Below, piece by piece: positions 1 through 9,800 of a stretch of DNA of 64,000 nucleotides. This DNA comes from Phytophthora colocasiae (taxonomy: Eukaryota > Oomycota > Peronosporomycetes > Peronosporales > Peronosporaceae). Under the pieces are notes generated by a model that was not told the DNA's origin, ran no database searches, and saw only the letters and a program-made list of their open reading frames with translations. Position 1 is the first letter of the stretch; every line of letters begins with the position of its first letter. The stretch spans positions 1,054,001 to 1,118,000 of the forward strand of contig JAGKQI010000045.1 of assembly GCA_018806915.1 (NCBI GenBank), read 5' to 3'. A program made the translations under genes and the position numbers.

Positions 1-1252
1 TTGATGCAGTGACGAGCAAGGTGTACAAAGCATTGAAGGGCGCTGAGCTGCAGATCTCTGACTTTCGGGAACCGCTGGAGGACGTTTCGAAGGACTAAAA
101 TGACTTCTTCCCGCACTAAAAGCTCAGCAATTTCCGTTGTCACTCGCTCTCCGTGGGGATTTACAGCAGTACCAACTGGTTCTGTTTCATTCAACATGGA
201 AACCATCGTACATAATACCCAGTGCTGGACATCTGCATCATTTGGGAACTCTTGAGCAGCTTGCAGTAGTCCAAATTGGTCCTTTAACTCCTGCTGCTCT
301 CGCATCCAATGCTGTTGAGTTTCTTCAGTGAGCATCAACATCCTCTCCATCTCTTCGTGAGCACGCTGCAGTCGATTTTGAGCTTCTCGGAAAACAGTTT
401 CTTTCATTTGCACAATTTGATCTTTCTCCTTTTCAAGTTGAAGCTGAAGATCAGTGTACATCGCTTTCTTGCTCTCCAGAATCTGTCTCGATCTCTGAAC
501 CTGCTCGCTCCATTCACGATCCATTTTATTTGCGGTCTGTAAAGCTTCCCATTCTTCCCATGCGCAACTTTCCCAGTCACCAAGAACCATTGACGCATGA
601 ACTTTTGCTAGAGTCATTTTCTCGAACTCAACTACTGCTGCTTGATGAATTTCCAATAATTGAGCTTCTTCTTGCTGTTCCAAAGCCAATTTCTCTCGCT
701 GAGGTGCTAGCAGGCATTTGTCGAGTAGAGTGTACGGCGCTACATCAAAAGCTACGTTATTCCGCTGTAAAAACAGATAAAAATTAGCAGTGATCCTGCA
801 CGTATTTGCTAATGAGTTAGTACCAAGTCGGGGATGTCCATCCGAGCACCGAGATCTATGAGAAACAGCACCATTTCATCCTGATTAAACTTGCAAGCGA
901 CATGCAGAGCAGTAGAGCCCACTTTGTTCTGCAGATCGACCTTCAGTCCAAATTCAAGCAATAGTTGAGCACAATTGGTAAATCCATATTGAGCACACAA
1001 ATGCAGACCAGTGCCTTCCGCACAGGGTGTATATCTTGCAGCATTAAAGTCAACTCGAGATTGATTCTCACGGAGGAACTTCTTGACGCTTTTTAGGTTG
1101 TTTTGAAGCAGTTCCATCCAAAATGGTCTTAGGAGCTCCGAAAGCTGCATAGCATTGAGCTTGAGACCAACAGCGGAATTTCTGGAACGCCTTCGTGTAT
1201 CCTTCTTGGATGGTACATCCTCAACAGGTTTCTTACGTGGTCGATTAACCAT
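1..1252 (-). CDS. Ankyrin-repeat / coiled-coil protein (5' part of gene, runs off window start)
   Basis: Two exons are visible on the minus strand: exon 1 1252..824 (143 codons, start MVNRPRKK) and exon 2 764..<1, separated by a 59-nt GT-AG intron (765..823) that keeps the frame. Residues about 65-150 carry ankyrin repeats (GTGLHLCAQYG, GSTALHVACKF, NNVAFDVAPY). After these comes a long charged helix rich in Glu/Gln/Lys with heptad character (about residues 160-290), and then a leucine-rich, possibly armadillo/HEAT-like start that continues beyond position 1. Ankyrin proteins of this kind are scaffolds; the partner cannot be told from sequence. An upstream in-frame ATG at 1315 exists, but the residues before MVNRP look like untranslated sequence. 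The C-terminus is missing. Confidence 0.8.
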
Positions 1253-1450
1253 TTCTCGCCAACTTTGACTTGTAAAACGATAACCAGGAATAAAAAACTT
1301 GTAGTAAAAATACAACGATCGTAAATCTTCTGTAATACTTAAGTATAATGCTACAGTATTTTATGGAGAGATTTCTTTGCGAAAACAATGGGAGTCTCTT
1401 CCCAGCAAGTGTCCCATTCAGCGTCCATTACTGAGCACAAGGATGAGGAG

Positions 1451-1458
1451 CTCATTTT
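1451..1458 (+). promoter_or_regulatory. Oomycete initiator (Inr)-like element
   Basis: CTCATTTT followed by GAAATTCG matches the oomycete initiator plus flanking promoter region pattern. It lies about 57 bp upstream of the ATG at 1515, a usual distance for oomycete genes. It supports transcription of the small Ala-rich protein gene. Pattern match only. Confidence 0.45.
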
Positions 1459-1514
1459 GAAATTCGACAGCAACTAGGACAAGTGAAGACAGACAAACTC
1501 GATCAAGTTTCAAG

Positions 1515-1793
1515 ATGGAGCAAACGACCGCGACAAGCCACTTAGGAGCTGTAACTGCAGTGGAAGCGGCTCGAACGTTGGCAGAGACAGCGAGAGCTCA
1601 AGCTGAGGCAGCTGCAGCTGAAGCTCGAGTGGTTCAAGCGCAAGCAGAAGCTGCCCAAGCTCTGGTTGAAGCTGCAAGAGCACAAGCAGAGAGTGCCCAC
1701 TCTCGAGCTGAAGCAGCCCAAACGCTCGCGGATTGGTCTCGAACTCAAGCTACGACTGCCCAAGCTCTCGCGGACAAGTTGGCTGCTTATTAA
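1515..1793 (+). CDS. Small Ala-rich heptad-repeat (Alacoil-like) protein, 92 aa
   Basis: The protein is unrecognised. From about residue 23 to the C-terminus it can be written as ten consecutive heptads (for example AETARAQ, AEAAQAL, VEAARAQ, AEAAQTL) with Ala at nearly every first and fourth position and Glu, Gln or Arg at the others. This predicts one continuous amphipathic helix able to pack as a tight Ala-rich coiled coil. There is no signal peptide, membrane segment or cysteine. An initiator-like site at 1451 and an ATG in a reasonable context (AAGATGG) support expression. The next gene, on the same strand, starts 180 bp downstream. The regularity could reflect growth by duplication of a 21-42 bp unit. 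It may be a new gene or low-complexity sequence without function. Confidence 0.5.
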   Translation: MEQTTATSHLGAVTAVEAARTLAETARAQAEAAAAEARVVQAQAEAAQALVEAARAQAESAHSRAEAAQTLADWSRTQATTAQALADKLAAY

Positions 1794-1976
1794 GCAGTCC
1801 TTAAGGATGATATTTTGGCAAGATAATAGTCAAAAGCTATTGATGAATGCTCTTCTTGTTCCATTCAATTGATATGAACTTAAAACTGTATAATGCAGGA
1901 AGAAGAATACCAAGCTGCACACGTCGCAGATAAAAATGGAGTGATTTGATTGGCAGAAATAGCTGTTCAAAACAAA

Positions 1977-2903
1977 ATGGGGCGCGGTAAATCATGGCAG
2001 GTCGAGGATGATGAAGTTCTCACGCGTGCGTGGCTTAGCGCTAATGAGGGAAGACTAGTGAACCGAGATACGGGCCCCATGTGGCAGAAGATCCACGAAT
2101 TATTTAATGAAGCTTCGCCGGCTTCGCAACGGAGCTTTAAAGCGCTGGAAAGACATTGGACTGTGTTGTTTCGAGAGATCAGCGAGTTCTCGGGTATTCA
2201 TACCCGTTTATCTGCTGCTGCTAACCACGCACAGTCCGAGGAAGAGAAGATTCTGGCTGCTTTAACCGCGTATGAAGCGGCGGCCGGCTTTGCTTTTCAG
2301 CATTTACAATGTTGGAAGTTGCTGCGATCCGCGCCAAACCTCATTTCCAAGTGCAGGATCAAGACTGAGTGGACACAGGAAAACGCTGCACAGGTTGACG
2401 ACGAGATTCGTACAGTGAAGAAAGCAAAGGTACGACATGAAAAGAAGTCACTTCCGCCTCAGGAACTTCCTCTCCCGAGGGTTGAACCAGTGTTACTCCC
2501 TCAGGAGCCCCAACTCCCGCTGACTTCCAAGCCACCTCCGACTCCAAATTGTCCAAAGCCGAGTGAAGCCTGCACTACACCAACTCCACGTGATAGTCAA
2601 GCTACACATATTCAAGTAGCTACTGAGGATACTGTTCCTTGTCTATCGAAGGCGGAGGTCCGTCAAATAGAGGCTGATCTGGTTGATATCGCGACAGCAT
2701 TACCTGCGTTAAAACGACTCGTGTCGACTCAAGAATTCGATAGCGTGCTTTCATCTCTAGCACAGAAGGCAAAAACATTGCAAGCCCAACCAGAAGCTGC
2801 ACAACAGCGGCTAGCAGCAAATATGTTGGACTTCACGAGCACTGAGGTGGCAGCAGTTAGCCAAGAATTTACAATTCGTCGTTCGAATACGCAACCAAGC
2901 TAA
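1977..2903 (+). CDS. Myb/SANT-like DNA-binding protein (trihelix/NAM-associated type), 308 aa
   Basis: Start chosen at the ATG reading MGRGKSW; no ATG precedes it in frame. Residues about 5-60 form a Myb/SANT-like helix bundle with the spaced tryptophans W, W and W (KSWQVEDDEVLTRAWL, GPMWQKIHELF, LERHWTVLFREI). A second helical block follows (LTAYEAAAGFAFQHLQCWKLL), as in plant NAM-associated/Harbinger ORF1-type proteins. A Lys-rich segment with a likely nuclear signal (VKKAKVRHEKK), a Pro-rich linker (about 165-215) and a C-terminal helical region come next. The family binds DNA, and many members descend from Harbinger transposon accessory proteins, so this may be domesticated. No terminal repeats were found nearby. 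Single exon, no disruption. Confidence 0.65.
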   Translation: MGRGKSWQVEDDEVLTRAWLSANEGRLVNRDTGPMWQKIHELFNEASPASQRSFKALERHWTVLFREISEFSGIHTRLSAAANHAQSEEEKILAALTAYEAAAGFAFQHLQCWKLLRSAPNLISKCRIKTEWTQENAAQVDDEIRTVKKAKVRHEKKSLPPQELPLPRVEPVLLPQEPQLPLTSKPPPTPNCPKPSEACTTPTPRDSQATHIQVATEDTVPCLSKAEVRQIEADLVDIATALPALKRLVSTQEFDSVLSSLAQKAKTLQAQPEAAQQRLAANMLDFTSTEVAAVSQEFTIRRSNTQPS

Positions 2904-3007
2904 ACAGACTTGAAGTGCGAACTGAAAGTTAGGGATCAAGGCCTCCTCCTATTTTTATTTAGTCAACGTCGAGCAAGAAGGTTTCAATCATTTTGAATAA
3001 ATAACCC

Positions 3008-3154
3008 ATGGCTATCCTCCTTGGGCGTTTCGGTCTCATTCTAACTCTTGCCATAACACTTGCCGGCCAGGCCCAGGAATCCATTCCACTGACATGAGAT
3101 GAAACTTCTACGAAAAGTGAGCTGACCTCATTCTTTAACGACACAGCTCATTAA
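3008..3154 (+). pseudogene. Broken ORF with N-terminal signal-peptide-like segment
   Basis: An ATG opens a 29-residue ORF (MAILLGRFGLILTLAITLAG plus a short polar tail) that looks like a cleavable signal peptide. It stops at TGA 3095-3097, and the same frame continues for 18 polar codons to TAA at 3152. This could be the 5' remnant of a secreted-protein gene or a chance ORF. No RxLR or other effector motif is visible downstream. Confidence 0.25.
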
Positions 3155-3833
3155 CCTCCACGAAATGTGTCTTGGTCACCAAATTGGTGCCAGTAAAACA
3201 GCATGTGCAACAAACACAGCTCACCACAGACTGACAGTCTTGGTTGGTTTTTTACTCGGAAAAAAATATCGGTTGAAAACCGGTTTAAAAACGGTCTTCT
3301 ATCGGGCGACTGGTTCATTAACCGTTGAGACAAGAGCAAAGAAAGAGCAGCTGCTGAGTTAACCACGGAAAGCATTTGGACAGCAAGTAGTCTCCTGGAG
3401 GTGTGCAGTACCCTAATTCAAAGTTTTATGTTTGTGGGTATGTACCAGGTGGACGTGGGCTACAACTTATAGTACTCCGTGTCGAGTGTCAGTGAGAAAT
3501 GCGTCTTAAAGCGCAAGGCGTTGCTTGCAGAAGGACGTGTGTAAGCGTATGTCAAGAGGAGCCTCGCAAACTCTCAATTCCCATCAAGCGACAATCTACC
3601 TGGATGTTTGATCGCAAAGACTTTTCACCTGCGCGAACTACTTACTTGTACGGGCCGGCAACATGAGGCGTGAAGTGAAGCCAAATGCCTCCTGGTTTCC
3701 GTCCCATCCTGAAAAATGGAAAATGAACTTGTAGAGACGATGGTGGTGTCTCTAAACTTGCGAGCTTGGCTGCGGAATAGCAACGTTCAAACAGCTGAGC
3801 ATCTTATCCGTATTGATCAATGGTTCCAGAGAT
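3155..3833. other. Intergenic, no gene seen
   Basis: No supported coding sequence. There is a short palindrome, CACCAAATTGGTG, near 3179. The stretch ends at the TTAA target site of the piggyBac element. Confidence 0.5.
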
Positions 3834-3837
3834 TTAA

Positions 3838-3851
3838 CCCTTTAACTACCG
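3838..3851 (+). repeat. piggyBac-1 left terminal inverted repeat
   Basis: CCCTTTAACTACCG directly follows the TTAA at 3834-3837 and matches the right end with one substitution. Confidence 0.9.
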
Positions 3852-3993
3852 TGCCATTTTAAGGGGTCCGGTCAGACCCCTTCTAGAACGAATCAAATGT
3901 GTTCATTTTGATTTTTCAAACCAATGAGATCGCACTGCCTACCTTTCACATTGAGATTCCTCTTAAAATAGATTTCCCGACGTTGGAGAGCGA

Positions 3994-4293
3994 ATGGAAG
4001 ACTTCGAGAGCATGTGCGGGAGGTGCGGAGCGTCGGTGTGCGACTGGGAGCATGTTGGTAGCGAGCTCACAGAGGCAGGTGCACGGTTGGAAGTGAAGCT
4101 GATACGTCGACGGCAGCGAGGTCGAGTCATCCGTACAGCGTTACACCGACTGTACATGTACTGGAAGCACGGGAGATTGAGTGGTGAAGTTCCAACATGC
4201 ATCACTAGAGAGCTAAACCAGCGTTGGCCGGACGCAAAAGATGTAAGTTGTATTCAAGCTGTTGGCAGAGTCAACCTCTACACTAGTGATTGA
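3994..4293 (+). CDS. piggyBac accessory ORF, possible P2X7-C-terminal-like cysteine domain
   Basis: A 99-residue ORF lies inside piggyBac-1, convergent with the transposase. It reads MCGRCGASVCDW near the start, then an Arg-rich helix. It continues with RLYMYWKHGRL and PTCITRELNQRWPD. The spacing of a CxxC-C cluster, an aromatic-rich YW.HGRL block and a PxCxxxxLxxxWP block resembles the C-terminal cytosolic zinc domain of P2X7 receptors, which also occurs in transposon-linked proteins of animals. That assignment is by eye from motif order only. It may encode an accessory DNA- or zinc-binding protein of the element. The last residues and the stop may be affected by decay. Confidence 0.4.
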   Translation: MEDFESMCGRCGASVCDWEHVGSELTEAGARLEVKLIRRRQRGRVIRTALHRLYMYWKHGRLSGEVPTCITRELNQRWPDAKDVSCIQAVGRVNLYTSD

Positions 4294-4327
4294 CTTATTT
4301 GCTCGTTTGCGTGTAAATGCTACAGGA

Positions 4328-6460
4328 TCATCGGTTCCGGCGCGGCAAACAGTATCCAGTGTCGCGCAGCGCTGGAGATTGCCCCCTGAATACATCTTGG
4401 TAGTGAAATGCACTAAAGCACTCGACATGAAACCCTCGCTCACATTTGCGTACATCCGTACCGTGACTTTTTGCTAGCCCTCTGAGGCTACACAAGTAGC
4501 ACTTGAGCTTACCGTTACTGTTTGTTGTAGAGTTCGGAGTGATGATATGTAGCGAGGCGTCTGCTCCAACAACGTCGTCAAGGTCAACGCGTTTTCTCTT
4601 CTGCTCACGGCGTACCTTCAGGCGCCGAGCCGCCTTCTCGTTGCTCGTCAGGCTGTCAGCAATCCGCCTTTTGAACTCGCGCAGCGTCGGGCAGTTTGCC
4701 TCCGTTTTCTTCATCAAAGCGAAAGCATTTATTGTCGCCATGTCAAGAAGCCACGTGAACAGTGTCATGTCGAGACGCTTCACGGCGTCTGTTCGGATTA
4801 GTTGCACGGAGCTGATCCACGCGATCAACACCGTTCATGAAGCGGTTGTACACAGCTATCACCGTAGGCGCCATGAATATCCGTCTGTGCATGACGCGGT
4901 CGTCGGTCCAACGTTGATCGGGTACAGACCATGACAGCATGCCACCGCCTCCTGAGTACTTCCGCTTAGGGGTTCTTGCTGACGGAGTTGCTCGCAGATC
5001 ATTGCTGTAGAAGATCACCACCTTGCGGTCCTTGTAGACGATGTAGCCAGCTCGATCCGCTAGCTCTAAATTAGGTCGAAATGGTGTCTGTCGAGATTTT
5101 GGGAGGCGTTTTTGTGCTTTGTTGTGATCTGCTTCCTTCTTTTTCCACCTGATTCAAGAGCCACAGCGGATACCAGCTCCCACTCACCACGCTCAGCTTT
5201 ATTTACTCGCAATATGGCTGCCTCAACCGCCGGTTTGTTCCATTTGTCGATCAGATTGAGCCGCACAGTGCCGCTGGTGTGCATTTCACCGTCGGTGAAT
5301 GCTAAGATCGCCTTGGCAAATGTATGCCTCGTGTAGAAATTCTGTCGGATACAGTAAGTCGATAGCCGCTTGGAGAACGTAGCAGTTTCGTTTGGTGCCC
5401 CACCATTGCTAACCACAGCGCCGTCGCCGAAGTAGGGTTCACATCAATGTCGTTGCGCCGCAGAGTGTTATACAGTGAAGTACGAAGTGCAGGGAACTGC
5501 TCTGTGTATCGCTGAGCTGGACTAGACTGCAGCGCGTTTCAAGCGTTATCCCAGAGGCTGTGGACATACAGAGCATCCCAGCCGACGACTGCGTAAAATC
5601 GGATACCGTATTTATCAGGTTTAGAAGGCATGTATGTCCGCGCTCTCGAGCGTGCTTTGGTTGCGACAGTCATTTCGTCGATGCTGCTTACCCCAGTAGG
5701 AACTGCAAATGCCGCAAACTGCTTCTGGAAATGGTTTAGAATTGTGCGGCTGTGCCATAGCGGATCGCGTTGCTTGACGAGTGTTGGATCCCCAGGGGCG
5801 TGAAACTGCAATGCCGATCTGATATTCTGAAATCTTGTTCTCGCCATGGTTTCCTTGAACGCAGATTGACCTAGAAAGCGACTCTCAGACCAATACTCAG
5901 CAATATCGCTGAGAGGGCAGATACTCATGGCGATCTCCAATCCACAGTAGGCGTTGAACTCATTTTCCGTTAGTTTTGGCAGTCCTTGAAGCTAGCACGT
6001 CAGATGTCCATGTAAGTAGACTCCGCCTAAATGCCGCCGTCACAAACAAAGAGAACAGCCCATATTCTGCGTTATCACGGTAGGCTTTACTTACTCTCGC
6101 TGGGGCGACAACATGAAGGCCATTCTGCATGTTCAGGGAGTCCATGTACGCGCTGCCGAGTGAGCTAGGTGCATGAACACTTTGAGTGTGAACGCCAGTG
6201 ACTTCAAGAGCTGATCGTTGTGAAACGCCGTCGGCGTTGCTCAAGAAGGCATCAACAGCCTGCTGAAATTCGTCAATACAGTTCTGCGTGTCAGATACAC
6301 TCTGTTGAGCGTCGGAACCGTGCTCAAGATCGAGCTCGTGCTGATACTCTTCTTGTAGGGTCCTATCCCAGTCGTCTACTAGAGCCTCCACCGCGATGTT
6401 GTCAATGTGGTAGCCCTGCTGCTCAAGAGCGTCCCATTCTACGCTGTCCTGCGCATCCAT
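4328..6460 (-). pseudogene. piggyBac transposase pseudogene (DDE_Tnp_1_7 type)
   Basis: The reading direction is from 6460 down. The N-terminal part (6460-5960) is acidic. The block 5940-5539 contains the first catalytic Asp in SIDEMTVATKARSR followed by YMPSKPDKYGIRFYAVV. The block 5416-5066 holds NFYTRHTFAKAI, where the second catalytic Asp is lost next to a small frame change. The block 5021-4743 has NRFMNGVDRVDQLRATN. The last block (to 4328) has a C-terminal Cys-rich finger (KCYLCSLRG, CERGFHVECF). At least four frame changes or stops separate the blocks, so the gene is dead. Motif order is typical of piggyBac transposases. Confidence 0.85.
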
Positions 6461-6679
6461 GTCGTTGCTCGGGTTGATGCACGAAGCCTCGATGAAAACC
6501 GTTTGACGCTTATATAGCTCTGTCGGTCAGAATTTAGCGGCCTGGCTAACACGCGGTAGAGGTCTCAATGGACCTCTTCCGTGACTCACTGGTGACCTTT
6601 CCCTAAAGCAGGCGCATTTATAACCAATTAGATTTGAGAGTTGACTTTGGTACGGGTCTCAGTGGACCCCTATGCTGAC

Positions 6680-6693
6680 CGGTAGCTAAAGGG
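6680..6693 (-). repeat. piggyBac-1 right terminal inverted repeat
   Basis: CGGTAGCTAAAGGG directly precedes the TTAA at 6694-6697 and is the inverted counterpart of 3838-3851. Confidence 0.9.
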
Positions 6694-6697
6694 TTAA

Positions 6698-7237
6698 GTG
6701 CACTGGATCCACACACGGAGGCTGCTCAGGACGCCAGCTGAATAAACAACCGAAAAAAAACCAAAAAAACCAGAATAACTAACTTGTTGGATTTAAAAAG
6801 GAAATAATTATAAAAAACCATTCCATACAGACTGTAGCGAAGTCACAGTACAAACTGTACATGCAGTGGTAAGCCAGTTGCCAAAAGATACACATTGTTC
6901 TCGTCCCACATTGGCTTGTCCTACTGCTGCTCGGTTTTATGCACAGTCGCGCTTTTTCAGCCAATCAACGTTTCCCCACTCTTCCCCAAACTTGATCTCA
7001 CTATGCTCTCTCTCTCTCTTCATGACTTCGCCTTCTTGTCAAGACTCATACAAAAACAAGCGAGTGCGGAAGAGAAGCTGCTCCAGCCGTCGCCCCTTTC
7101 AGAGCGCGATTCGCCAGCAGCAGGCAGTTCCCCAGACCCGAAAGCACTCTCATCGTATCTAGCGTCAAGTGAAGCGTCTGCTACGCGCTTCAACCAGCCG
7201 AAACAGAGGAGAACTAACGTAAAAACCAGGTTTCAAA
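6698..7237. other. Intergenic / promoter region of the RING-tubby gene
   Basis: No gene is supported. The stretch includes A-rich runs near 6750 and a CT-rich segment near 7000-7020. It probably holds the promoter and 5' untranslated region of the gene starting at 7238. Confidence 0.4.
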
Positions 7238-8779
7238 ATGTCAACAGAGAACGGAACGTCTGCTGTTCTTTCGCCCCCCAGACACGAGTCCATGGACGCC
7301 CGCGACGTCATGCGAAACTTAGAGCGTTCGCTGACCGAAGCGGTGGTCTCCCCGCGCGCTAACGGCTCCCGTAGGTCGAGAAACGTCCCCGTAAGTGCTG
7401 CCCCCTTGTCCGTTAACACCGCAGACGTTGCGATCGCCGCAGCGAGGCATTTTTCGCCCAGAGCGGTGCATCACTCTCCTCATGCGTTTGACAATGCTCC
7501 ACCGGTGGAGTTAGCGACTTTTTCGCCTCGTCGACGCGCTCTGAGTGCTCAGAAACAATCTCTGGATATCAACGCTGTGCATGTCGGTTTTGGTGAAGAA
7601 GAAGGCAAAGAAGAAGAGGAAGGAGATGGAGAAGTTGACTCTCTTCGTCCGGATGATATAAAGCCAGATGCTGAAGGCTTTGCGTCCTCTGGAGGAGGAC
7701 AAATCAAGGTGCACGCCGAGAAACTCCCGTCGTCTAAAGAACTGGAAGACAAAGGTGACGTCCCTGACGACAACGAAGGATGCCTTATCTGTATGGATGA
7801 ATTCTCGGCAAGACGCAAAGCTTACCCGTTGCCATGCACGGGTCAATGCACGGGAGCTTATGTGCATTACAGATGCATCATGGCCTGGTTGGGTCAGTCC
7901 GGCAGTTGCCCACTTTGCCGTGGTGCTTGTGACCCACTCGTGCTGCAGCCCATGCAGAAGTTGGAGCTACAAGATATGACGAAGATGGCACTACAGCCTG
8001 TTCCCTTGGACGCTGGCATTATTCGATGCTACGTGAAGCAAGTGTATCGCGGTATGTTCAAGCAGTACGGCTACGAACTGTATCTTCAAGGTCAAATTGG
8101 CACACAAGAAGAGGACAAGTTCCTGCTTGCTGCAAGACGTCAAGTGCGCTCGAACATGACAGCCAACTACACAATCTGCACGGACAAAGAGTGCACGGAC
8201 GCCAAACGGATTGGTCGTATGGGCTCCAACTTCCTCGGCACGTGTTTCACGCTATATGACAACGGACGGGATCCACAGAAGCTGGCGAAGATTCAAGACG
8301 CTGTTAGCTCGGACGATCTAGTGGTGCAGAATGTGCTTCAGATTCGGGAGGAGCTTGGATGTGTCACGTACGAACCTAATCGCACTAGCGTGGGTCCTCG
8401 TAAGATGCGTGTGGTGATCCCTGATGTAGACGAAGAGGGTGGTTCATCCAAGATCGTCCGACCAATGAGCCGCCAAGACCGACTCGTTACTCGCCTCTCC
8501 ACGGGCGACATGAAAGACCTGATGCGCTTCTCGAACCGCGAACCTGTTTTCCGTGAAGATTTAGGTGCGTACTGCTTGGACTTCGGTGGTCGAGTGTCAA
8601 TGGCGTCGGTGAAGAACTTCCAGTTGATCAGCAGTGAGGACCCTTCAATGGGCAACATCCTCCAGTTTGGACGTGTGGCTGACGACATGTTCACGATGGA
8701 TTTCCAATGGCCGCTCTCTCCGTTCCAAGCCTTCTCCATTTGCCTCAGCAGTTGTGATACCAAGTTGGCTTGCGTCTAA
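7238..8779 (+). CDS. RING finger-tubby domain fusion protein, 513 aa (putative E3 ligase)
   Basis: Single exon. Residues 1-175 are disordered and Ser/Arg/Glu-rich with several SPR sites. Residues 182-227 form a RING: C182, C185, C200, C204, H210, C213, C224, C227, a C4HC3 order close to the RING-CH class. Residues about 255-513 are a tubby C-terminal domain: the end reads VFREDLGAYCLDFGGRVSMA, ASVKNFQLI, DDMFTMDFQWPLSPFQAF and CLSSCDTKLACV, which is the tubby signature. Tubby domains bind phosphoinositides at membranes, and a RING recruits an E2 enzyme. The inferred role is a membrane-tethered ubiquitin ligase. In plants tubby domains are linked to F-boxes, so this arrangement is a different route to the same partnership. 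The frame is intact. Confidence 0.9.
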   Translation: MSTENGTSAVLSPPRHESMDARDVMRNLERSLTEAVVSPRANGSRRSRNVPVSAAPLSVNTADVAIAAARHFSPRAVHHSPHAFDNAPPVELATFSPRRRALSAQKQSLDINAVHVGFGEEEGKEEEEGDGEVDSLRPDDIKPDAEGFASSGGGQIKVHAEKLPSSKELEDKGDVPDDNEGCLICMDEFSARRKAYPLPCTGQCTGAYVHYRCIMAWLGQSGSCPLCRGACDPLVLQPMQKLELQDMTKMALQPVPLDAGIIRCYVKQVYRGMFKQYGYELYLQGQIGTQEEDKFLLAARRQVRSNMTANYTICTDKECTDAKRIGRMGSNFLGTCFTLYDNGRDPQKLAKIQDAVSSDDLVVQNVLQIREELGCVTYEPNRTSVGPRKMRVVIPDVDEEGGSSKIVRPMSRQDRLVTRLSTGDMKDLMRFSNREPVFREDLGAYCLDFGGRVSMASVKNFQLISSEDPSMGNILQFGRVADDMFTMDFQWPLSPFQAFSICLSSCDTKLACV

Positions 8780-9295
8780 CAAGCATGGAAACTATCAAGA
8801 AACCCTCTGTATGTACCTGTATGGGGGGGCAGCGATCTCGCAGGCCTTCAGGAATCAGCTCAAGCAGAAAAAGTGTCCATTTGGACATGCAAAGTGGACA
8901 CTTCGTCGATTAACCGTTATATATAATAAAACTCTCCGTTAGAATTTTACATCTATACAGCATCTTTCTGCAAAACCACAAACAAAATCATCATAGAAGA
9001 CAATTTAGTGTAAATGCTCTTATACCGTCTGTCACTACCGAAATACTCAACTTCTATCCGACAGTCACATTCCTCCCTGCCTAAACGAATACGCTCATCA
9101 TGCGATTGTGAAGCCAGGTGTTCGTTGTTTTACATGAACCAAACCTCCGATACACCATGGGATTTTCCTCCTGGTAGTAGCCGACAGATCAGCCCACGAC
9201 CCAGCCACCCATTGCACGACATCAGCTCGTTCTGGTGGTTTAATTCCACCCATGGAACTGAATTTCCGCACCAGAAATTTGCTACTGCAAGCGCT
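8780..9295. other. Intergenic, no gene seen
   Basis: 3' flank of the RING-tubby gene, with an AT-rich stretch near 8915-9010, followed by host sequence up to the copia target site GTAGC at 9296-9300. No supported ORF. Confidence 0.5.
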
Positions 9296-9300
9296 GTAGC

Positions 9301-9727
9301 TGTGAGATCCTGTTGTGGACACGCAACGATGGATTGGTAGTCACTCCGGTTGCAGCACACTGGGTGCAATGGGTGCAACGGTTAGTATGATTGAGGTGAT
9401 GGAATGAATATGATTGAGGTGATTGAGTGAAGGTTGTGATTGAGGCCGTGGTCATGGAGAGGTGTAAAACGACTGGGACGTGGATTCTGACTGTTGTTGA
9501 CTCTCCGCTGCTATAGGCAGCCTGCAGTGACCATCGGGGCCAAAAGGGGTTTTCCGCTCGGTTCCCCTTAGTGAACACAACACCACTGACAAAAGAAAAA
9601 TACATTCCTCACTTTGCATTTTGCCAACCATCTGACACTACTGCTAAACTGCCTACCAGCCCTTTCCCGACACATGTTCAAGAAGAAGAGCTCGTCACCG
9701 TGCGCCGCTACACTGCCTGTTCTCAAA
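9301..9727 (+). repeat. copia 5' LTR
   Basis: 427 bp, begins TGTGAGATCC and ends TTCTCAAA. The sequence just after it (GGTTACGAGCCC) would be the primer-binding region. Contains two GATTGAGGTGAT repeats near 9390-9425. Confidence 0.93.
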
Positions 9728-9800
9728 GGTTACGAGCCCAAGGCGTTTTCAAGTGCTGACTCAAGTGAAGTAGCAGATAGCAAGCGACGGTTAAGTAGTC

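Larger units (their letters stand above)
3838..6693 (-). mobile_element. piggyBac-type DNA transposon 1 (complete ends, 2,856 bp)
   Basis: The element is flanked by TTAA at 3834-3837 and 6694-6697. Its ends are inverted repeats: left CCCTTTAACTACCG, right (reverse complement) CCCTTTAGCTACCG, 13 of 14 matching. Inside each end are short palindromic GGTC/GACC motifs: left near 3860-3880, and two at right near 6560-6580 and 6654-6672. The minus strand carries a disrupted piggyBac transposase (4328-6460), and the plus strand a short convergent ORF (3994-4293). TTAA duplication and CCC-starting termini are the hallmark of the superfamily. The transposase is broken, so the copy is not autonomous. 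Confidence 0.93.
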
